Below are positions 8,503 through 13,740 of a DNA stretch of 64,000 bases, piece by piece. Numbering within the stretch: position 1 is the first letter of the stretch; each line of letters begins with the position of its first letter. Both the position numbers and the translations under genes were made by a program. The stretch spans positions 1 to 64,000 of the forward strand of contig DAOUBW010000023.1 of the NCBI GenBank assembly GCA_034432555.1, written 5' to 3'. Under the pieces are notes generated by a model. That model made no database searches and was not told the DNA's origin. It was given only the letters and a program-made list of their open reading frames with translations. The DNA is from CP2-2F sp034432555. GTDB taxonomy: Bacteria; Chloroflexota; Anaerolineae; Aggregatilineales; UBA2796.

Positions 8503-9402
8503 TTACCAACCTCCCCAGACTTTTTCGGCATTAAAGCGTTGTGCTGCCGCGTTCATAAAGTCGCGCACTGTGTTCCAATCAATTTTGCGATCAGGTTTGG
8601 CGCGCAGTGCAGTTAACACCGGATAGTAACGATTACCAATCTGGCGCAGTTGCGCGATCAGTGGTGAAGAGCGACGCGGATTGGCGCTGCCGAACGAGTC
8701 CTGCTTCGGGCGAAATGTATTGTTACGCAGCAGATCGCGGAACAGGCTCACCACAGCCTCTTCGTAGTCTTCATAACCGCGCTTGCCAACAATGATCCAC
8801 GAATGTTTCGGATGCAGGGTCGGGAAGTCTGGCACACCGGGCGCGGTATTGACGTTGCAGCCTGCCGCTTCCAACGTTTGGCGGATGACGGTGATCAGCG
8901 CTTCAGGCGAATCATAGTTGGGTGCGCCGCCTTTGCTCAGTTTGAACGCGCCAAACATGCGCCGTGAGCGCTTGCCGAGTCCGCCGATTAGCGACCAGAT
9001 GTGCAGGGCGTGCAGTGCCTCTTGGGGCAGGTCGCCATGTCGCGTTACAAGCTCTAGCGTGACTTTCCATTCGGGTTGAATTGCCCAGGAAGGCGAACGC
9101 TCACGTTCAAAGGCTTTGTGCGGCAGCATCTCGCTCTTTCTAGTGTAGTCTTCATCAACAGTGATTGGATACACGCGCACGGCAACTTTCGAGCCTTGCT
9201 CTGTTGCGCCAAACACTCCGGACTCACGCTTCCAGAGTGTGTTCAAATCTGATGTTTGTGCGCCGATGATAGCACGCAGCCAGTAGCGCAGTTGTCCGCG
9301 CACAGAGGCAGCCCGCACTTCAAGGCTATCTTTGCTTCTAGGATCAGCGCCATTACTGAACATCGGGCTGATCACTTCCAACGAAAAAGTCTTTTTTTCC
9401 AT
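8503..9402 (-). CDS. cmr1: Cmr1 RAMP subunit of type III-B complex
   Basis: This 299-aa protein opens with FSLEVISPMFSNGA, then EVRAASVRGQLRYWLRA (residues 28-44), both characteristic of Cmr1. The two RAMP folds end in LIGGLGKRSRRMFGAF, another Cmr1 landmark. Cmr1 sits at the top of the complex by the crRNA 3' end. Its ATG at 9402 comes right after the repeated CARF-HTH tail, only seven bases past that gene's stop, so the regulator and the Cmr cassette are one transcription unit. Confidence 0.9.
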   Translation of the reverse strand: MEKKTFSLEVISPMFSNGADPRSKDSLEVRAASVRGQLRYWLRAIIGAQTSDLNTLWKRESGVFGATEQGSKVAVRVYPITVDEDYTRKSEMLPHKAFERERSPSWAIQPEWKVTLELVTRHGDLPQEALHALHIWSLIGGLGKRSRRMFGAFKLSKGGAPNYDSPEALITVIRQTLEAAGCNVNTAPGVPDFPTLHPKHSWIIVGKRGYEDYEEAVVSLFRDLLRNNTFRPKQDSFGSANPRRSSPLIAQLRQIGNRYYPVLTALRAKPDRKIDWNTVRDFMNAAAQRFNAEKVWGGW

Positions 9403-9403
9403 C

Positions 9404-9515
9404 CCGTCACTATTCCCAGCCTTTCATGATTTTGATCAATGCCAAGCGCGGGTCGCGGATGCGATCTCCAAAGTCGAACACGTCACGCATTCGCTCGTAA
9501 ATATCCTGCAAGTGC
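9404..9515. repeat. Long direct repeat, copy B (112 bp, within CARF-HTH gene)
   Basis: This is the intact-gene copy of the repeat at 3482-3593. It covers the last 34 codons of the CARF-HTH gene plus seven bases past the stop. The two copies are 5922 bp apart and bracket cmr1-cmr6 exactly. Confidence 0.95.
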
Positions 9516-10231
9516 CGCTGCACCGTCCGCTCCGAGAGCGCCAACAGAGCAGCAATCTGCGTGTCGCTGTAGTCATCATGCAAGGCAAGCACGTTTGCCA
9601 CGCGCTTTTGGGCATCGCTCAGGCGCGCCAGCAGCATTTCTTTGCGATTCAAGCGCTTTTCCAAATGCTCAACGATGTCTTGGCGCGTCAACGACTCTAA
9701 GGTGGTCGGTGCGAAGCGCGAAGGCAGGAATGGCAGGGGCGTCACCTGCACACGCGCCCGATCCGCAGGCGGCACATGGTAAAGTTCGCGCTCCATGATG
9801 TCCTTCGGCGTCAGCACTGTCCAGACCGCGTCGTGTTCATCCAGCAGCAGCGAGGCAGCATAGACGGCATAGACGCTCATTGCCTTGCGTCCGCCGGCAA
9901 CCATCAGATGCACGCTGTAGCCCTGCTGTTTGTAGTAGAGCAGGGCATCCAGCACGCCGTAGAAATATGCCTCTGCCGCGTTTTCGTCCTCAATATCCAG
10001 CAGCGGCGAGTCGTCCAGCGCGCGGATTTCGTGCAGATCAAGCGGTAGTTCGGCATAGGCGCGCATGATCTCGGTTTGCAGCGCACGCAGCGGCGCGGCA
10101 ATGCCGGAATGAACGGGATCGGTGTGCAGCAAGCCGATCCGTTGATAGGGATACTTGATGCGTAGGTTGTCGAAGGCAACGGTCACGGCTTGTGGGCGCT
10201 GCCCAACAGTGGCAAGGTAGATGTGGTGCAT
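9410..10231 (-). CDS. CARF-domain transcriptional regulator with LuxR-type HTH
   Basis: Residues 1-170 form a CARF domain of the NE0113 type (PF09623-like). It starts YLATVGQRPQAVTVA, the nucleotide-binding loop, and has MVAGGRKAMSVYA around residue 112. Residues 205-255 form a helix-turn-helix of LuxR/GerE style (LSDAQKRVANVLAL, then YSDTQIAALLALSERTVQRH). The protein should bind a cyclic oligoadenylate made by the neighbouring Cas10 proteins and switch DNA binding on or off, like archaeal Csa3 but with an unrelated HTH. It starts three bases after the upstream CARF gene and is followed directly by cmr1. Its targets are unknown; autoregulation of this operon is a natural guess. The 3' end is duplicated at 3482-3593. 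Confidence 0.8.
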   Translation of the reverse strand: MHHIYLATVGQRPQAVTVAFDNLRIKYPYQRIGLLHTDPVHSGIAAPLRALQTEIMRAYAELPLDLHEIRALDDSPLLDIEDENAAEAYFYGVLDALLYYKQQGYSVHLMVAGGRKAMSVYAVYAASLLLDEHDAVWTVLTPKDIMERELYHVPPADRARVQVTPLPFLPSRFAPTTLESLTRQDIVEHLEKRLNRKEMLLARLSDAQKRVANVLALHDDYSDTQIAALLALSERTVQRHLQDIYERMRDVFDFGDRIRDPRLALIKIMKGWE

Positions 10232-10234
10232 GGG

Positions 10235-11365
10235 CTAGTCGCTTCCATAGAGTTGATTGAGCTGATCGGCAGCCCAAGCCAGTTGATCAGGGGTTGCCGC
10301 ATTCGTCAAGATTTCAAAGCGCGCACCGAACCGATTCCGATCTTGATAGGTGCCAATGAGCTTGCCCTGATAGACGTAGAAAGTAGTGCCTCTGATTGCC
10401 CTTTGCCTGTCGTAAGGCAGACTGTGTGCTGTTTTGATCCATGGCACTTCGTCACAAACTTTCTGGACAAACTCTTTGAAACCATCTGGATAGTGATCAT
10501 CGCGGAAAGAAGGCGGACGCTTTTCAGACGGCGCAACGGGTGAGAGGGTTAAGTCCCTCGGAAAGCGCAAACGGAAGCCTGTCAGGTAAATCTGACCGAC
10601 TGCACCTAGCCCAACATGCACTTCACCATCAATGTCAACTTCTTCAAGCAAGACGCGCAGTTTTTCGTCCACATCTTGTGTTTCGGCAAGGGTAACGGTC
10701 GCACCACGCTCAAAGAAGGCAAGCACATCGGCATTCTCGCCAAGCACCTGATAATCAAAGGCAATAGGCAGCGGCGGAACATTGATAATCTCTGAGAAGC
10801 GCTCAAAGCGATATAGCACAGGAATTTCTAGTGCCTGCCCTAAGACAACAGCAATAGCGATCTGCGCCTTGTAGCCACCTGTTGCATCAATTAGGATAGT
10901 TTCACTTTGGTAGCGCTTAACAAGGTCACCGATTTGGCGGACAAGGTTGCGCAGCCCATCCGTTTTAAAGCGCGCTGGTTGTGCGTCTTGCAATCCTTCT
11001 ATGATGTGATATTTAACCGTCTCAAGATCGGGCAGATCACGCCCTACGCGCTCAATAAAATAGCTCTCTAGCAGTTTGCCGACGTTCTGCCCATCTTCCG
11101 TATCCGAAACAAGAAAGTGCATGTGGCAAAGCATGATACGTCCACGTTTAATAAGTTCTGCAACAGAGTTAATTTCAGCCCCGCAAATACGCGCTGATGG
11201 ATCAACTTGTGCCAAAACACGCGCCAACTGCCCCCAGTTTTTCTCGCTGAGAAATCTTTGCAGCTCAGCATGAACTTCTTGGGATACACCACTATCAGCG
11301 CGATATTCACTCTTAATATTCGTAATAATGCTTGTTCCTACAGTGCTAATTAAACGATTTCGCAT
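10235..11365 (-). CDS. CARF protein of APE2256 type with unassigned C-terminal domain
   Basis: This 376-aa protein begins MRNRLISTVGTSIITN, the phosphate-loop motif of the APE2256 CARF family (PF09651/TIGR02619). The second CARF motif, LIDATGGYKAQIAIA, is around residue 155. Members such as Sso1393 degrade cyclic tetra-adenylate. Residues from about 250 onward form an extra domain I cannot place. It includes HVGLGAVGQIYLTGF, then DDHYPDGFKEFVQKV, then GKLIGTYQDRNRFGARFEIL. No HEPN R-x4-6-H, PD-D/ExK or clear RelE pattern is visible there. I use ATG 11365; the longer open frame overlaps csx15 and looks non-coding. It may be a ring nuclease or a cyclic-oligoadenylate-activated effector. Confidence 0.75.
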   Translation of the reverse strand: MRNRLISTVGTSIITNIKSEYRADSGVSQEVHAELQRFLSEKNWGQLARVLAQVDPSARICGAEINSVAELIKRGRIMLCHMHFLVSDTEDGQNVGKLLESYFIERVGRDLPDLETVKYHIIEGLQDAQPARFKTDGLRNLVRQIGDLVKRYQSETILIDATGGYKAQIAIAVVLGQALEIPVLYRFERFSEIINVPPLPIAFDYQVLGENADVLAFFERGATVTLAETQDVDEKLRVLLEEVDIDGEVHVGLGAVGQIYLTGFRLRFPRDLTLSPVAPSEKRPPSFRDDHYPDGFKEFVQKVCDEVPWIKTAHSLPYDRQRAIRGTTFYVYQGKLIGTYQDRNRFGARFEILTNAATPDQLAWAADQLNQLYGSD

Positions 11366-11375
11366 AGCTTGATTC

Positions 11376-11756
11376 TTACCGCCTTTCCCTTGCAGTGTGC
11401 CGCACATTGTCCAAATTAATAATCTCTGCCACTTCAAAGGTGCTGACCAACGTATTAGCAACCGGACGCAAACGCACAATCGTTGGAAAGCGTCCGCTGC
11501 GCCCATGCAGTTCTGCCAGCAAAATCGCTGTTATGAAATTCAGCGAAGGCGGCACAATCAGCCAGGCTTCGGTCTGCCACTGTTCCGCCGTGATGCCTAA
11601 GCTATCCATCAGGGTGACTACCTGCGGCACAAAAGGTTGGTCTACTTCAAACTGAACGCGAACGTTGCGTATACCGTCTATGGTACCGCCCAACTGCCCC
11701 TCAATTTGTGCAACCTGCTCAGAGGTGAGCGGATGTGAAAAATTGATAATTTGCAT
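11376..11756 (-). CDS. csx15: Csx15-like predicted ring nuclease
   Basis: This 126-aa protein opens with IINFSHPLTSEQVAQIEGQL and ends with IVRLRPVANTL and FEVAEIINLDNVR. I recognise this pattern as Csx15, a small CRISPR-associated family with a CARF-like Rossmann fold predicted to degrade cyclic oligoadenylate. It would turn off the signal made by the Cas10 proteins. The start is ATG 11756 with AGAAGG five bases upstream. It is the first gene of the whole type III operon and ends 10 bases before the next CARF gene. The identification rests on remembered family sequences, and the activity is a family prediction. Confidence 0.7.
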   Translation of the reverse strand: MQIINFSHPLTSEQVAQIEGQLGGTIDGIRNVRVQFEVDQPFVPQVVTLMDSLGITAEQWQTEAWLIVPPSLNFITAILLAELHGRSGRFPTIVRLRPVANTLVSTFEVAEIINLDNVRHTARERR

Positions 11757-11972
11757 GAACACCTTCTACAACTAGGTTAGTTTGTATTGCTAATCACTTT
11801 CAAAAGCACCTCTATTATGCCGCAGAACTTTAATGTAACAGTTGCGTACTAACACCCAAAACCGAAAGGGTCATTTTGAGGGCGCAAAAATAATGGACAT
11901 ATTTTGGCATGTCCGCCCGTCTCAGGTTAGACCCTCCCTACAAATTCACCACTCCCTCTTATCCCAAACCTC

Positions 11973-12001
11973 TTGACAAGAAAAAACAGGCGCGGTACTT
12001 T
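11973..12001 (+). promoter_or_regulatory. Sigma70 promoter of sugar operon
   Basis: A perfect TTGACA (11973-11978) is followed after 17 bases by TACTTT (11996-12001). Transcription would start near 12008, giving a 5' leader of about 270 bases before the binding-protein gene at 12279. Confidence 0.7.
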
Positions 12002-12009
12002 TTAAGGGG

Positions 12010-12027
12010 AAGTGAAACCTTTCACTT
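12010..12027. promoter_or_regulatory. LacI-type operator
   Basis: AAGTGAAACCTTTCACTT is an 18-bp inverted repeat with perfect 8-bp arms and a 2-bp centre. It sits right after the -10 box, where bound repressor would block initiation. The TGAAA-TTTCA form is typical of LacI-family sites. The most likely ligand is the LacI protein encoded at 25805 in the same operon. Confidence 0.7.
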
Positions 12028-12092
12028 CAACAACAGGTGTTTACTTCAAAGCTGATCACAAGGTGAGAAAACAGCATTTGGTTAGGTTGCAA

Positions 12093-12138
12093 AAGGAGGG
12101 AAAAATTGCTATCGCGTGCCGTTGTGCGCCGCACTTGA
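12093..12138 (+). promoter_or_regulatory. Orphan strong Shine-Dalgarno with 10-codon leader ORF
   Basis: AAGGAGGG at 12093-12100 is the best ribosome-binding site of the region. Five bases later a TTG opens a 10-codon frame ending with TGA at 12138. The next real gene starts 140 bases downstream. It may be a leader peptide or part of a structured leader; chance cannot be excluded. Confidence 0.3.
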
Positions 12139-12278
12139 ATCCATCAAGATGGTTCGGGCTGCCGCCAGCGGCGTGAGCATAGCGCGCATTACATCAGCAG
12201 CATACGTCAGAACTTAATCGGGACAGCGCTTGATCACCACTTGTCCAACAATTAAGCGGTTTATCTGGAGATAAAAAA

Positions 12279-13646
12279 ATGAAACCCTTAGCAAAATCTG
12301 TAAATGTCGCCCTCGTCTGTATGCTCGCCATTGGTCTGGCAACCTATGGCATTTTTGCGGTTGCCAACCCTGCCAAAGCACAAACCGTCACTTTGCGCTA
12401 CGCCAACTGGAATCTTGGCACGGAAGAAGAAAATAACCTTCAGCGCCAATTGGTGGCTGCCTACATGAGCGCCAATCCGGGCGTCACCATTGAGTTTGTG
12501 GATATGTCTGGCGAGGGACGTTGGGATGAAAAACTGACCAACTATGCCGCCAGAGGCAGCCTGCCCGATGTGTTCATGGCAGATAACACGCCACTTTACA
12601 TTAAGAATGGCTGGGCTGCTGATCTAACTGAGCTAGTCCAAAATGACGCCGATTGGCAGAGCGTTCCGCAGGTGCTGCGCGATGCCGTGACCTATTCCGG
12701 CAAGGTCTTGGGCTTGCCCACTGCCCAGTTCGTGATGGGGTATTTCGTCAACAAAGACCTGTTCGAGGCAGCTAATCAGGATGCGCCTGAGTATGGTGTT
12801 TCGGTGGATGAGTTCTTCGCGGCAACAGCTGCGCTAACCAACGTCCAGCGCGGCATTCTGGGGCTAGATGAGATGGAATTCATTCAGGGCTGGTATCCCA
12901 ACACGCAGGATAGCAACCTGAAATGGTTCAGCTTTGATGGCACGCGCATGAACTACAACGCGGCTGCCTTTAAGGCAGGTTTGGCAAAGTCCGGTGAGGT
13001 GAAGCCTTACACCTGGCAAGGCTTGACGGATGATCAGAAGCCTGCCTTCAAATCGCAAGGACCTTGGGAGCTGTTCTTGAACCAAGAGGTCGGTGTGCGC
13101 TGGGACGGCGGCTGGGCAGTGCCAAGCTATGCCGAGCGGGCAACCTTCGACTGGGACTTCATGGGCATTCCTGGCGGCAACCAAGCCCTGGTAGCGGATA
13201 TCTTGGTCGTCTCCAGCACGGCACCCAACCTAGAGGCGGCTTACGCCTTCGCCAAATGGATGTCCTTCTCTAAAGAAGGCTATGCCCAAGAGGCTGAGCT
13301 TGCGAGGGCGGCTGGGCGCGTCATAACCCGAATGCCCGTCTCGATCAGCCCTGACTCGATAGACTTGTATATGTCCTTCGTGGGTGAGCGACCCGGGCTT
13401 CGTAAGGCGCTGGAGTCGTTGGACAACAGCCTGGTTGAATCGCTGGCAAAGATCGTGCCTGGCTACATCAACGCCCGTTGGGAAGGCAAGCCCGGCATTG
13501 ATATTGGCGAGAACAAAGACGTGAATATGTGGTTCATGTTTGCCAATGCCACTGCCGGCATCTTCAAGTATGAGGATTACGCCGCACAACTGGAAACCTT
13601 CGCCAATAAGATTTTGGATGACGCCCGCGCTGAACTGCCTAAATAA
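12279..13646 (+). CDS. Sugar ABC transporter substrate-binding protein
   Basis: This 455-aa exported protein has an N-terminal signal peptide ending near residue 34 (ANPAKAQ) and no lipobox. The mature part has the family-1 extracellular solute-binding pattern: TLRYANWNLGTEEEN, then a DVFMADNTPLY stretch around residue 95 and YAFAKWMSF near residue 325. It should capture an oligosaccharide outside the membrane and hand it to one of the permease pairs downstream. It is the first gene after the operator-controlled promoter. A strong hairpin follows it, which would keep its mRNA more abundant than the permease message. Confidence 0.88.
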   Translation: MKPLAKSVNVALVCMLAIGLATYGIFAVANPAKAQTVTLRYANWNLGTEEENNLQRQLVAAYMSANPGVTIEFVDMSGEGRWDEKLTNYAARGSLPDVFMADNTPLYIKNGWAADLTELVQNDADWQSVPQVLRDAVTYSGKVLGLPTAQFVMGYFVNKDLFEAANQDAPEYGVSVDEFFAATAALTNVQRGILGLDEMEFIQGWYPNTQDSNLKWFSFDGTRMNYNAAAFKAGLAKSGEVKPYTWQGLTDDQKPAFKSQGPWELFLNQEVGVRWDGGWAVPSYAERATFDWDFMGIPGGNQALVADILVVSSTAPNLEAAYAFAKWMSFSKEGYAQEAELARAAGRVITRMPVSISPDSIDLYMSFVGERPGLRKALESLDNSLVESLAKIVPGYINARWEGKPGIDIGENKDVNMWFMFANATAGIFKYEDYAAQLETFANKILDDARAELPK

Positions 13647-13662
13647 GCGCATTCGTGCAGGT

Positions 13663-13688
13663 GGGAACGCTGTCTAGGCAGCGTTCCC
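13663..13688 (+). terminator. Intra-operon hairpin after binding-protein gene
   Basis: GGGAACGCTG and CAGCGTTCCC form a perfect 10-bp stem with a 6-base loop, followed by GTTTATAATTT. It is probably a leaky terminator or mRNA-stabilising stem between the binding protein and the rest of the operon. Confidence 0.7.
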
Positions 13689-13740
13689 GTTTATAATTTA
13701 AACAAGATTAAGATTACACACTTAAGACGGAGAGTTGGTG

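Larger units (their letters stand above)
11757..12278. other. Divergent intergenic region (522 bp)
   Basis: This is the longest gene-free stretch of the window. It separates the minus-strand type III operon from the plus-strand sugar operon. It holds the sugar promoter and operator and a 270-base leader, listed separately. On the minus strand a CATAAT box (11814-11819) could serve csx15, but no good -35 is visible. There is no CRISPR repeat, tRNA or IS remnant. Confidence 0.7.

Noticed and set aside
3482..9515. Direct repeats as termini of a mobile element or attachment sites
   Set aside because: There are no inverted ends, target duplication, transposase, integrase or tRNA. The repeat is coding sequence of a regulator, which fits homologous recombination better.
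10235..11506. Longer 423-aa version of the CARF protein
   Set aside because: The extra 47 residues overlap csx15 in another frame and do not resemble the family, whose motif begins right after ATG 11365.
11757..12278. CRISPR array, tRNA or small gene in the long intergenic region
   Set aside because: I saw no repeated 25-40 base unit, no cloverleaf and only frames of about 10-33 codons without good starts, apart from the leader frame noted.
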